Assembly (NCBI GenBank): GCA_025558075.1
Contig: JAHLKF010000030.1
Coordinates: 62,001 to 126,000 of the forward strand
Length of the DNA: 64,000 nucleotides
From: Gaertneriomyces semiglobifer
Lineage: Eukaryota; Chytridiomycota; Chytridiomycetes; Spizellomycetales; Spizellomycetaceae
Direction of reading: 5' to 3'
The notes under the pieces are model-generated. The model was given only the letters and a program-made list of their open reading frames with translations, searched no databases and was not told the DNA's origin. Below are positions 12,501 to 23,570 of the stretch, one piece after another; position 1 is the first letter of the stretch, and each line of letters starts with the position of its first letter. A program made the position numbers and the translations under genes.

Positions 12501-13585
12501 TCAAGACGCGTTACTATCCGGCTTCAGGTCGTCGTCAATCAACAGGCGCGTCCGCAGGAACTGGCAGGGAGATTCCTCTTCACGTCCTTCTGTGGTGTCG
12601 TTGATGGCTACTGTGACGTCTAGTCCGGTGCTGACGTGGGGCGTATCAGCGTCATCTATCACTTGCAGTCGCTGAGCTGAGACTTCTACCCGCCGACCAC
12701 CATACACTTCGCAGCTTGAACTACTATCAGGGGTTGCGAGCGCCCCTTGTATTGTCTTTTCTGCCAACACTAGCGCCCTGACATCAACTTCCAATAGCTC
12801 CTTTAATTGATCTAGATCTTCTTTCCGAACGGCGTCGGTGGACAGGATGGGCGAGTCCGCGGAGGAAGAACACTGAATTTGCTGAGCTTCCAGCACTGCG
12901 GATTCCAATGAGACAAGATGGGGATCCGGGGAACGCGGTGCTAGTATCCTCATGGCATGACAGAGCCCGAGAAGATCTAACGCAACAATGCATTATTAAC
13001 GTCCGATAAGTCTTCACGAAGGCGGATTCGCAACCCACAATGCGCATTCCATCCGCTAGGGCCTCTCGTGTTTGCAATCTGTGCGGCCATCTCCATCAGG
13101 TCAACGGGACCCAGAAAACTTTCATTATCTGTGGTCGCAACATACACAAGCGCCCCTTTGACAAGAGGTACATCATCACCCGTTTGTGGATGATACACGT
13201 CCGCCTCAAAAGTCTGGTACCCGTTTTTTTCCCGATGATCCAAGTGCGCTTTCACTCGTTCTGCCTCCGACGCGGGGATCTTATATGCAACTCCCCAGCA
13301 AGTATCGACAGGGCTGTGATCATGGGGATCACTGTCACGAAATTTGTCACGCCACGTTTCGTACGGCACTAAGGTGACTACTCTTCCCGGGGAATCTGGT
13401 GTGCCTCTATGATCTATACTTCCCTGCCAGAATCTGCGAACAAAGCCCTTCACATAACCAGGAACTCGTTTCTCATACGGAAAATCTACCGAAAGCAACC
13501 ACTGTTAAAAAATACAGTAGCAGTAAAACACTCTGCGGAACGCACCAACTTTCCATACCAGCGAGCCGTATCCAAACACCCACAT
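12501..13585 (-). CDS. ChaC-type glutathione-specific gamma-glutamylcyclotransferase
   Basis: Cleaves glutathione to 5-oxoproline and Cys-Gly. Three exons (13585-13546, 13485-13039, 12976-12501) give 320 aa. The start [20 protein letters not shown] contains the YGSL substrate loop and is the standard ChaC N-terminus. RRFWQGSIDHRGTP, RVVTLVP and HLDHREKNGY follow; the REKNGY glutamate is the expected catalytic base. The third exon restores AHYLLGLCHAMRILAP, the usual end of the domain near residue 190. About 120 further residues, rich in Ser, Asp and Glu with one predicted helix (near KEDLDQLKELLEVD), have no counterpart in the family that I recognise. It is divergent from DHX40 with a 139-bp shared promoter. 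Confidence 0.9.
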
Positions 13586-13724
13586 GTCCGTAAGCCTTGT
13601 ATATGGTTTGTCAAGTTGTCGTAACGCCAACCTTTTGAATGGTGAGCGAGCATTTTTTATCAATAAGTGGTGACAGAGTGTTAATTACCCAGGAGCTTCT
13701 ACGGGGCGGCATAGATCTGCGGAA

Positions 13725-16165
13725 ATGGCGCACACAGAACATAATTTCTTGGATTACCCCCGCTCTCGAAAGGAGCTGCCCATCTTTACCTACCGGGATG
13801 AAATTCTTGAGGCGATCGCGCAATTTCAATGCCTGGTAAGGGGATATGAATGCTGTTTCGTGCATCGTCATTTGTTAACTTGTGGGCGAATTCGCAGATC
13901 ATAGTGGGCGACACCGGCTCGGGCAAGACGACTCAAGTGCCTCAGTATATCTTGGAATCGCTATCGAACATACGCAACATCTGTGTTACACAGCCGCGAC
14001 GTATTGCCGCTATAGCTGCAGCCCGGCGTGTAGCACAGGAACGACATTCTCGGCTAGGCGACGTAGTTGGCTACGCTATTCGCTTTGAGCGGAACACCTC
14101 TTCCAACACCCGTCTGGTATATGCCACCGATGGAACACTTCTTCGACAAGTTGCCAATGACCCTCTCATCAAAGCGTATGATCTCATCATCCTTGACGAA
14201 GCTCATGAAAGATCACTAGAGACAGATGTCTTATTAGGCTTGCTTAGACGCGCTTGCCGTCGCCGCCCAGAGTTGAAGATCGTCATTATGAGCGCCACCT
14301 TGGACATTGACAAATTCAGCGACTTCTTCGGAGAAGCTCCTGTTTTCAGTGTTCCAGGGCGCATGTTCGCCGTTGACATTCTTTGGCAAAAGCAAATGAA
14401 ACTTTCTGCAGCGAAAGCCACTTATGTACGACGAGCAGTCGATACGGTTGTGCACATTCACAAAACTGAGGAACCCGGAGATGTACTTGTCTTCTTGACT
14501 GGACAGCAAGAAATCGACCAGGCCATCAAATTGCTGGAGGACGCTTTGGCAAGCTTAGATAACTCTGAAATTCGCTACCGCTCTCGTGTGATGAATGTGC
14601 TGTCGTACCCGCTGTATTCCGCTATGGAAACTCCGGAGCAAGGCACCATCTTTGAGCCAGCACCCGAAGGTGTTCGCAAAGTTATTTTTGCTACGAATAT
14701 CGCCCAGACAAGTATAACCGTCCCTGGTATCCGTTATGTAATTGACTCTGGTTTCGTCAAACAGAAGCTGTATGACCCGCAAACTCGTGTGGACGCCTTG
14801 GTCGTCGCGCCGATAAGCCAAGCGGCAGCAACACAACGCGCAGGGCGCGCTGGCAGAGTTGCAGCTGGCAAGGTGTACCGTCTGTACTCGCGTGAAGCAT
14901 TTGAGGACATGGACGCCGCTACTGTGCCTGAGATTCAACGTAGCTCGCTTTTATCCACCGTCTTATCCCTGAAGACCCTCGGAATTGAGGATGTTGTAAA
15001 TTTCGAGTTTATTGACCCTCCCGATGTAGAGCAGATAACGGACGCTATCAAGCAGCTATTCCTTCTGGGCGCTGTTGATGAGCAGGGGCATTTGACCAAC
15101 CTTGGAAGGCAAATGGCGGCATTTCCTATTGATCCCTTTTTATCACGGGCCCTTATATCATCAGCCATTGATTATGGGTGCTCTTTCGAAGTTATCATCA
15201 TTGTAGCGATGCTATCTGTGGAGGACGTCTTCGCGAACCCGCGAGGGAAAAAAAAGCTGGATGCCGCCGAGAAAATGAGAAAGCGTTTTTACGACCCTTC
15301 AGGCGACCACATCACATGTCTGCGTGTTTTCCATGCATGGCGAGACCATGATTACAGCAAAGATTGGGCTTATGAGCATTATCTGCACTTTCGGGCACTT
15401 ACAGCCGCCCGAAGCATCCGCAAGCAGTTGTCAGCCTGCATGGAAAAGCTCGGGCTACCCATCATGTCAAGTGAGCAACATAATTCAAAGCGGCCTAAGC
15501 TAAACCAAGGGCGACAGGCCCTACCGTGGCATGCTATTGATTCCATCGCCGTGATCCGGTCCTTTTGTTCCGCGTTTTTCCCCAACGTGGCGCGACGCCA
15601 CGCCCAAAGGTCATACTTCTACCATTTTCCCACGTCACGCTCGGAGGCTGCTAGTACTGCCCAGATCGCTTTATTTTTGCATCCACAGTCGTCGCTAGCT
15701 GGAGACAGGGAAGGCCGATTAGACTGGGTCCTGTTTAACGACATTATGTACGTCAACCGGGCGACCATGCGGGTCGTCAGCATCATCCATTTTGAGTGGG
15801 TAGAGACGCTGATGGGACGTTTAGATGTAATGGATGAAAGCAAGCTGATTTCGTCGGGAGAGCAACGAGGGTCGAATGCTCGTCGGTCATCGCTCTCTGG
15901 CATTGAGCATAACGAACAAACAGACGAGGCTCCCCGAGAGAACCCAGAATTTGAGATAGTCCATGAGGTGATTGATGAAATGCACAGATCTGAACGCGCT
16001 GTTGGCGAAGAAGCGGTGAAGAATCCGTGCGATTCGTCCAGGGTACACCCCACCGGCTTATCCAACCCGTCCAAAACGGATCTAACGATTGAGATCGTAC
16101 GCTCACGTGACGACAAGGTTCGTGAAGCCCGCGAGCGATATTTGCAGAGGAAAGGGCGAAGATGA
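13725..16165 (+). CDS. DHX40: DEAH-box RNA helicase, DHX40-like
   Basis: Two exons (13725-13835, 13898-16165) give 792 aa. The start ATG gives MAHTEHNFLDYPRSRKELP and is the first in frame; an intron follows before IIVGDTGSGKTTQVPQY (motif I). Further motifs are TQPRR (Ia), LDEAHERS (II, DEAH), SAT (III), FLTGQQEI, NIAQTSITVPG (V) and QRAGRAGR (VI). The winged-helix, ratchet and OB regions follow. Placement as DHX40, rather than the spliceosomal Prp2/Prp22 types, rests on the C-terminal blocks NVARRHAQRSYFYHFP, EGRLDWVLFNDIMYVNR and the final REARERYLQRK, which resemble the end of human DHX40. The exact RNA substrate is not known to me. It ends 12 bp from the DPH6 stop codon. Confidence 0.88.
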
Positions 16166-16177
16166 TGCCTACGTGTA

Positions 16178-19100
16178 TTAGGCTGTAGCCTGGATGGCCA
16201 CTGCTAGAAAGGACTGGTCGGCAATGTGGGCCACAGGCACGAATGTTACAGCTACTTCTAAAGACCCGGGACCTGTTTTCAAACATTGTCGAACAACTGT
16301 ACGTGGAGCATGTTAGCTCATGACATTTGTACCATGTGAGACCATGTTCAGCGCACCAACCATCATTAACCCACACGCATGGGATCTTCTCATTATAGAA
16401 AATTCGGATACTGAGGAGGTCCTTCCACCGCGGGTTTAAACAGGAAAGAGCGCTTTCATAAGCAGTACTCAAAGCATTCCACGATTCTTGAATAACGCTT
16501 GGAGTAATCCGCTCCGTCAGCGCTGTGGATCGAAGAAAGACATCACGAGCGTGGACCTGGCTGTTTGAAACACAACATGGGCGGCTTACTCGACATCGAA
16601 CAGCAAGCTGTCAAGACGCACAGTGTTCCACGAGACCATCCAGAAAACGTCCAGTGCGTTGAACAAGGCGTAGCGATCGTTCCTGTCATTGGGTTTGGTT
16701 TAGGCGAAGCACACCGAGATAAACGCATGTGAAATACGAACCGTTATAACCAACAGGGTCACTGACTTCCACGGCGCCCCCATCCTCCAAATCGATTGTG
16801 TAAGCGGGCAAGGAGGCTCGATTACCGGATACAATCTCCCATTCGACATTCGCTCCTCGTGGGAGGCCAGGAACAGCGACCAATATAACTGGCACCTGGA
16901 TAAGGCACCGTTCCTAGCAGGCAACTTCAGAAATCGGTAACCAAAGACGTTGACATGCGCGGGCGGATGTTTACCGTAGCGTTGCGCCATATCCGTCTTG
17001 CCTCCGCGAAGTAACGCCCGTCGGAAACATAACATACGCAGAGGGCCGCGTCAGCAACTAGATCCCCGCCGATAGCTAGTAATATCGCCTGCGAGTGCTG
17101 CAGAGCCAATAATGCCTCACGAGCGAACGCTCGCTGATCATCAGCGGCTGGAGCAACCAGCTCCATGCACTGCGGAATCAAACCGATTTGCCCTGCGATA
17201 TAGGTCTGGTCTCCAGCATAGCAGGCCTGGCTATATGGGCTGAAAAAAGGACTTAGAAACTGCCGTGGGAAATAGCCTGGTCCTTCGCTCACCCAATGTT
17301 GGCAGGTCTGGAAATAAATAAGCTCGTTATCAGAGACGGACGCCACGCAAGCGCAACAGCTTACGTACGCCCAATATGAAATGCTTTGTACGTGCAGTGA
17401 GCGTTTATGTGGCACGTTGGCAGATCGGAAAGCCAGACAATCAACTTGCACCTGCGCACCGTATGGGAGCGATAGTTGGACAGTTATTCTAGGGGAGGGA
17501 AATCAGAAGCCGGTGACGGTCGATGTCCGAGTCCGCAATTACCGTGGGGGTGGATTGAGTCCGAAATAGTTCTTATAAGCTTCGTTCAATTGAGCGAACT
17601 TGGACATGTCGTCGAGGTACACGTGCATGACAACCACGCAGTCCCACGCAAACCCATTGCTCTGTAGTTGTTCTTTTGGTGTATTTGTGAAACTGCACTG
17701 CCCCCAACAAAGAAAATATGGAACAATACCTTGTATGGTGTTCATGACCGTAATCGTCTCCTGAGCGATGGTCTGGTTAACATGCGGAGGCTCCGTCGTA
17801 CAGACATTCCTAGCCATCAGACCACCAATGGCCATATATGGCCCCTTGATGGAGGTCGACACTGCTGCAGCTGCAATACGAGTCGGTGCAAGTCTTTGCT
17901 GGCATGTAACACGAGCAATACCGCACCATGATCGAAATCTCTTCGAAAATCCGCCGATACATCGACGAGTATTTGCGACGGCTCATTCTGAGTTGCAGAA
18001 TCAGCTGGTGAATCCATTGTGGTAGACAGTTCCCGAAGATACCATTGGCTCCGGTTCCACGTGGACTTCCAGGTCCATAGTGCTCACGAGAGTCTGTTGT
18101 AATTCTGCGGACATGCCAATCTCATCGGGCCTCTTAGCTTCCAGATGTGCCTTTTTGATCTTTGCGTACGCCACCGGTGCGAAAGCATCATCGGAGTGAA
18201 GCACAGTCTCCAAAGTGTCGCTGTCAGTAAACATGGGTCAATGCCATTGAGCCTTTGCCCCCCATGGCACCACTCACATGACTATGCGCTTCTTGAAGAT
18301 AGGAATGTCCAAAGTGAAGGTTTCAAACTCGCCACCCTCTCCACATATATGGCAATCGTACAGCTCATGCTGAGGCAAATGTTCCAAGGTAAACATTACT
18401 TAACCCAAGTTTTCACATCATGAGAGGCCGTTACAACTCACGATGCGCAACAAGTGCGGGAACATTCGGCTCAAAGATTTTCCCAGATGCTTTACTTCTA
18501 GGCCTTTATAGCGTCCCACTTAGTACTTGCAGTGGTGAACACGGGCATGTAAGGCAATTTCTCGTACCTATAGCGGCAACCTTGATGAGAATCGCATTTA
18601 CATTCGCAGCTATCATATCTTCCATAAGCTTCTTCTGGTCTCTTTGCCAAAGGTATGACAGCGAAGTAAGCCCTAGTCTCAAGCATCTGAATGCGCAAGC
18701 AGAGAGTACCGTCGTCAGAACAAGATGCCCGCTGCCCAAATTTGAAGCAGTACAAGTATATTCACAGACGCTTACACATGCTCTACCCTCACACGCTGAT
18801 AATTCGACAGAATAGCACCGGAGGCGACAGCCTGAACCTCCGGCATCTTCTCCTACGAAGCGTCGTAGGGTGGCAGAAAGAATACACATGTTATTTGGTA
18901 CATGTGCCGGGTTTCTCCGCTTCTCATCGGATTGAGATAAGAATGGCGCCGTGCTTATGCTCGACCGTACCTTCACTTCTTTCAACAGCTGATAAAGGTC
19001 TTCAACTTCATCTTGAAGTGTGACCGTGTAGTCTGCGTCTTTCGCAATGCTGGAGCCAACTATTTCTCTTCTGAACAACGGCAGCTCCATGCACTCTCCA

Positions 19101-19404
19101 TAGAAGTCTATGGCATCATGGCCCACCGTTTGGTACATGTAACTATCCAACTCATCTGAAGCAGAACATGGGCATCAGTGACTCAAAACCAATAACAAAC
19201 CAGAACAATTGAGCCACCTTTTCCACAGCCAACAGCAGGCTTCAAGTTCGCTAGAGCTACTATCTCATGGCCATTCGCCACGCAATGAAGCATGTTGAAG
19301 CAGCTGTCCTTGCCCCCGCTATTTCATGTTGAATAAGCACTACTTTCTCCGGCCGTTAACAACAACTGCCATTGTATTTACCTTATCAATGCGACAACCT
19401 TCAT
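16178..19404 (-). CDS. DPH6: diphthine-ammonia ligase (ATP-binding domain plus two RidA-like domains)
   Basis: Performs the last, ATP-dependent amidation in diphthamide synthesis on eEF2. Exon 1 (19404-19382) is 23 nt; splicing to 19318 restores MKVVALISGGKDSCFNMLHC, the PP-loop ATP-binding motif. Further exons (19318-19218, 19155-18971, 18852-18776, 18686-18568, 18497-18442, 18369-18278, from 18220) restore SGAILSNYQRVRVEHVC, LSYLWQRDQKKLME, CGEGGEFETFTLDIPIFKK and DDAFAPVAY, all standard for this enzyme. The C-terminal half, to 16178, carries two RidA/YjgF-like domains: GPYMAIGGLMARN with YKNYFGLNPPPR, then SPYSQACYAGDQTYIAGQIG. The last residues are from VTFVPVAHIADQSFL. Exon junctions between about 17,840 and 18,010, and around 16.3-17.0 kb, are not resolved. 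It shares a 217-bp divergent promoter with MIC19. Confidence 0.88.
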
Positions 19405-19621
19405 ATTAGGCGATCACCTGTAGTTCGGGTTGGCGCTCAAGTGTTGTTGGGTTGGAGAGTGCGCCTCAGTAAACGAAATAACAAGAATCAAAATTCTGAC
19501 TGTGACAAGTTGCGTGCGATTCTTAACGAATTTTGGATCTTGCCCTCAACACATATCATCTTCAGCGTATTCTGAACGTACTGACTTGTGATTGACACAG
19601 CGGTCAATATATGTTGGAAGG

Positions 19622-20391
19622 ATGGGTGCGAAGTCATCGAAAAACGAGCCGATTGTCATTTACAACGAACCCGATGTTGCGATTCAGGTATCGTCCCAAC
19701 ACTTGCTTTCCGAACACCGATAAAATGGGAATACCTTACTCAAGAATCTACTGTTAACAGTTCTCGCCGGCGCTGCTGAAGAAGCTGGAAGGCCCTCCTT
19801 CGAATGTGCGGGTAGGACTCTCCCTTTGTTTTTTGGAGTGCCTGGGCTACAGTAACCTTTGGCGGTGCGGCCCGTACAGGACTTCCCCCAGTTTGGGAGC
19901 TTGCCTATTCCGCCATCTGTCGGATATGCACAAACAGGAAGTTTGCCTCAAGATGCCACTACCGAAGACGTAGAGGAGATAGTACGGCAACGGGTGAACC
20001 GCGAAATGGAGCTTCACCAGCAAAAGCGAGTTGTATACGAACAGCGAAGCGCGGACCATGTGAGGAGGGAAACAGAGGATCTACTTCGGAGGCAAAAAGC
20101 GTATGAATGCACATTTAGTATAAGCCTGGTGAACCTTGACGTCTCACAGTCTAAGCTTTCAGTCCACCGAAACGAGCCGTGTCAGATGCCTGCATTGCAG
20201 CAGAAGAAGCATTGATTACTTGTTACAAAAGCAATCCCAAGCGCACTTTAGATTGTTGGAAGGAAGTCGAGAACCTAAAAGCTGAGGCCAAGAAGGCACA
20301 AAGAGTATGTCTACAAACTACTTTGATAGCATCCGAGATTGGACGGAATTCTGACATCGCTATTATCTAGGATTTCATCAACTCACATTGA
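19622..20391 (+). CDS. MIC19: MICOS complex subunit MIC19 (CHCHD3 family)
   Basis: Part of the mitochondrial contact site and cristae organising system of the inner membrane. Five exons (19622-19687, 19761-19811, 19880-20100, 20163-20304, 20371-20391) give 166 aa.
The N-terminus MGAKSSKNEP fits an N-myristoylation signal, as in CHCHD3. FSPALLKKLEGPPSNVR follows, then a charged helix (residues 60-110) and a CHCH segment: CIAAEEALITC (CX9C) and CYKSNPKRTLDC (CX10C). A fourth cysteine, present in animal CHCHD3, is absent; yeast Mic19 is likewise reduced, so this may be the fungal state. The last exon is 21 nt and encodes the final six residues. MIC19 versus the paralogous MIC25 cannot be distinguished, but fungi normally have one. 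Confidence 0.85.
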
Positions 20392-20553
20392 ATGCACCGA
20401 GTTTGCAGTATAAGTTCTAGATTTCCGTCATCTTCCTCGTATTAGTAGAGAGAATAAGCATTGGCAGAAACGCATTCGCGTGCTGTTGGTTCACTTGGTG
20501 TAAACACTTGCCATTCAGTGGATTGACGCATTCTTATTAGCTTTAGTTTCCAA

Positions 20554-21232
20554 ATGTCAGTTAACCGTGTTCAGTTGAATCAAGCGAACAGTAGCCCCGT
20601 TCTGGTGCCGGGCGAAAAGATATTCCTGAATCAGGCTAAAGTGAAGCTGGAATACCACAGCGGGAATGGCTACCCAGGCTCAGGAACGCATCTGTTTTGC
20701 AGTCAAGGTGTCTTGTATCTGACCAACAAGCGAATCGTATATGTTGCTAGCCCAGCGTTGGACTTCTTGAAGACTTTAAATGTGCCATTGGAGAGCCTAC
20801 GGTATGGAGACCTCTGCTTTGTTGGGACCCGCAGCAAGGAACATGACCCTGTTACAAAACAGAAATTCACAGTTCCATCAGTCGCTTTTTACGTCCAACT
20901 GGTATGAAGCAAAGGTACACCCCGTTCCTAACGGTGGTCTAGGAATGGACGTCGGTACCTTGCAGCTGACCTTCACCGGTGGCGGGGGATTCGAGTTCAG
21001 TTCAATGGTTATGCAACTGCAGAGCCGCCTAGGAGAAAGTGTGCCGCAAGATGAATCCTTACCATTGTACCAGGTGGATGATGAGGCTGGTCCATCATCA
21101 TCTACCAGAAGGGTGCTACATCCCGTGCCCACACCCCTGCCTCCGGCTTTTGAAAGTGCGCCTGCCTCAACGACTGGACCTGCTACACCAGGTATTCCGA
21201 ACGAAGCGCCTCCAAGTTACGGAAATTCTTGA
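20554..21232 (+). CDS. GRAM-domain, WW-domain-binding protein 2-like
   Basis: Two exons (20554-20801, 20863-21232) joined by a 61-nt GT-AG intron give 205 aa. The N-terminal 130 residues form a GRAM/PH-like domain: GTHLFCSQGVLYLTNKRIVY, then the spliced NVPLESLRNSQFHQSLF and NWYEAKVHPVPNGGLG, and LTFTGGGGFEFSSMV. These align with fungal and animal WBP2-type proteins from memory. The C-terminus is Pro/Ser-rich and ends EAPPSYGNS; PPSY is a PY motif able to bind WW domains of Nedd4/Rsp5-type ubiquitin ligases. Without the intron the frame shifts by one base, which could be mistaken for a broken gene. A role in membrane-associated WW-domain signalling is inferred from the family. Confidence 0.85.
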
Positions 21233-21680
21233 GGTTTCATTCCGCCCCGAGCAAACGCTCTGCGCTGAGTTTCAAGGCAGATAGCGACGGAGCTAGTTCG
21301 ATAGGAGTTCTTCGCCAACGCGTTTCACCGCAAGATGGCACTGGGAAGTTATTTTCAGTTAGATTGATCATCAACCGGGTCATTTTTCATTTTGCATGAA
21401 CCATCAATATGCGGGTTGCTGTCAGACTAGAAGCTGGGGAAATTGAAAAATACACAGGAGAGAGGGATCTCAGGGCCGGGCTGATTTGTTTGCGTCAGCC
21501 TAGTTAGCAGACCCGTAAAACTAATACCAGATGATATTGGGCTTTGAGAGTAATCCGTGCCAATCTCCCTGGGTAGCTTGCTGTAACAAATTGTAAATAG
21601 GTAAGACGTACATGTATTTCTTTTTGCGGCTCTAGAACAATGCATTAAGGCTACCAATTGGCAAGGAAAGATCGCTCAAA
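21233..21680. other. convergent intergenic region
   Basis: A 448-bp stretch between the stop codons of the WBP2-like gene (+) and G-protein beta (-). It should hold both 3' untranslated regions. I see no convincing RNA gene, repeat or conserved reading frame. Short open frames on the minus strand here have no recognisable composition. Confidence 0.6.
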
Positions 21681-22892
21681 TTAAGCCCAGATCTGAAACG
21701 GCAAAGCATGTTAGCAAAGACAATCCGCCACGAGATAGCAGTATAACAGTACCTTCAAAGAAGAGTCCCAACTTCCAGTGCAAAGAGCCATTCCGTCAGA
21801 AGAAACACCAAGGCAAGACACGCGGTTTTCATGAGCAGCCAAAACGCCGACGCGTTCACCCTTGAGAGTATCCCAAACATTACAGTTGAAGTCATCGTAG
21901 CCAGCGAACAAAAGACGGCCGGAAATGGAAAACGCAACAGACGTAATTCCGCAGAGGATATTGTCGTGGGTATACTGATTAAGCTCGCGATCGGCACGCA
22001 AATCAAACAAGCGGCAAGAAGCGTCGTCAGAACCGGAACCAAACGCATCACCGTTGGGGAAGAACTGGACAGCATTGATATCGGACTCATGCCCAGTAAA
22101 GGTCTGCACACAGCGGCCGGTTCGGATATCCCAAACTTTGGCTGTGGCGTCGCAAGCACCGGAGACGAAAATATTCTTGTCGGGCGACAACGAGAGGGAC
22201 ATTACGTCGCCAGTGTGATCAGTGAACTCGAGAGTTTTCATGCCCGCATCAATATCCCACAGCATGCATGACATGTCGCCAGACGACGTCAAGATTTGTC
22301 GGTCAGAAATAAATCGACAGCAAGACAAATATCCAGTGTGCGCTGAGAGTTCACGTGCGACTTTGACCGAACCTTCTTTCGTTTTCAAGTTGTAAATAGA
22401 GCAAATATTGTCAAGACCACCACAAGCGACATAATTGCTGGATGGGGCGTAGGCGCAGGTCATAACCCATGAAGAGCGTAGGGGAATAGCATGGACCTTA
22501 TTGGTTGTGTAGGCATCCCAAACAATGAGCTTGCCATCCTGAGAAGCTGAGACTAGGTGCCGCTTGTCGGAAGCCCAGTGCATAGCATATATCTTTGCGA
22601 GATGACCTTTCAATGTGCGTCTAACTTTCATCACTATCCTTGGTAAGGGTTCAAGTTCGGCAGCAACAGCCTTCACTACATGATAGCAAATGATATAAGT
22701 AACCGTAACCGACATTCAATGTTGCCGGATTTGAGGGTGGTCAGCGGACCGAGCGCTGGCCGACCTCTATCGACCATCCAACGATCACTTACGCGTGGTG
22801 TCGGCGAGCGCATCCTTCTTCTGCTTGATTCTTTCCTTCAAGGATTCGGCCTCCTTCCGGGCCGCAGCGATACGATCCGCGATGTCACTCAT
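21681..22892 (-). CDS. heterotrimeric G protein beta subunit
   Basis: Seven-bladed WD40 propeller that pairs with a gamma subunit and transmits G-protein-coupled receptor signals. Three exons (22892-22793, 22675-21753, 21692-21681) give 344 aa, the usual length. Exon 1 encodes the N-terminal coiled coil [20 protein letters not shown] that binds gamma. The spliced junction gives [20 protein letters not shown], then [16 protein letters not shown] and seven WD repeats with GH and WD signatures ([33 protein letters not shown]). The final exon is only 12 nt and encodes IWA and the stop, replacing the usual LKIWN end with LKIWA. The first intron ends at a TAG just before TGAAGGCTGTTGC, which keeps phase. 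Confidence 0.96.
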
Positions 22893-23570
22893 TGTGGTAG
22901 TGGGTGGGTTTCTGTAATCCTAGAGGGCACAACAGGAAGATCCGCGCTGATATCGCGCATCAAGGCATGCCACCGGACAGTTAGAATTCGAGCCAGGAGT
23001 ATCGAGCGTTAAACCGCAGTGGACCCTCACTCACCTGTCTAAGTCTGTACCCGATCCCCGCTAGCTTCCTCAGTATGTCACACCCTTCTTCGACAGGCGA
23101 AAACCAGCGACACGAACGGGGGAACTGGGGCAAGTAAGAGGTAGGCGATGAATGGACTTTATAAGAGTGAATGGAAAATCCAAATGTCGAAAAGCGAAGA
23201 GGGGATGTCGACTAGAAGCCTGCTGTTTGCGGAGAGCCCAAATGTCTATAGTTAGAAGGAGGGGGGAGGGTATTAATCGTATCAATTGTACAGGCCCGTC
23301 CAGTTCTGGAGCGAACACTACCTTTATAGTACGTCAGCCAATACCGCTCCCTCCAACAGCTGGAGAACTATAAATAGATTTGACTAATCCTTTCACTAAC
23401 TGACTGTACTACTATCTTGATGTCGTTAGCAACGATTGCTAGAGTTGAATGTTCAGACGAGCTGAAGCGGTTTACTTGGTGTGACAAAGTAGACTGCACG
23501 CGACGGCTCACAGCTTCTCCAAAAGACTATCACCGGACACTTACAAGAGCGTACATACGGGTTTGCTACT
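22893..23570. other. intergenic region upstream of G beta
   Basis: 678 bp between the G-beta start and the POT1-like stop, both on the minus strand. It must hold the G-beta promoter and the POT1 3' untranslated region. A purine-rich tract (aggaggggggagggt, about 23,260-23,275) is the only composition feature. No RNA gene or credible coding frame is seen. Confidence 0.55.

Noticed and set aside
20802..20910. Apparent one-base frameshift in the WBP2-like GRAM gene
   Set aside because: A 61-nt GT-AG intron (20802-20862) restores phase exactly and gives RNSQFHQSLFTSNW, matching the family, so the gene is intact.
22679..22715. Alternative N-terminus of G beta starting inside the first intron
   Set aside because: The exon at 22892-22793 supplies the canonical [13 protein letters not shown] coiled coil and joins in phase at 22675.
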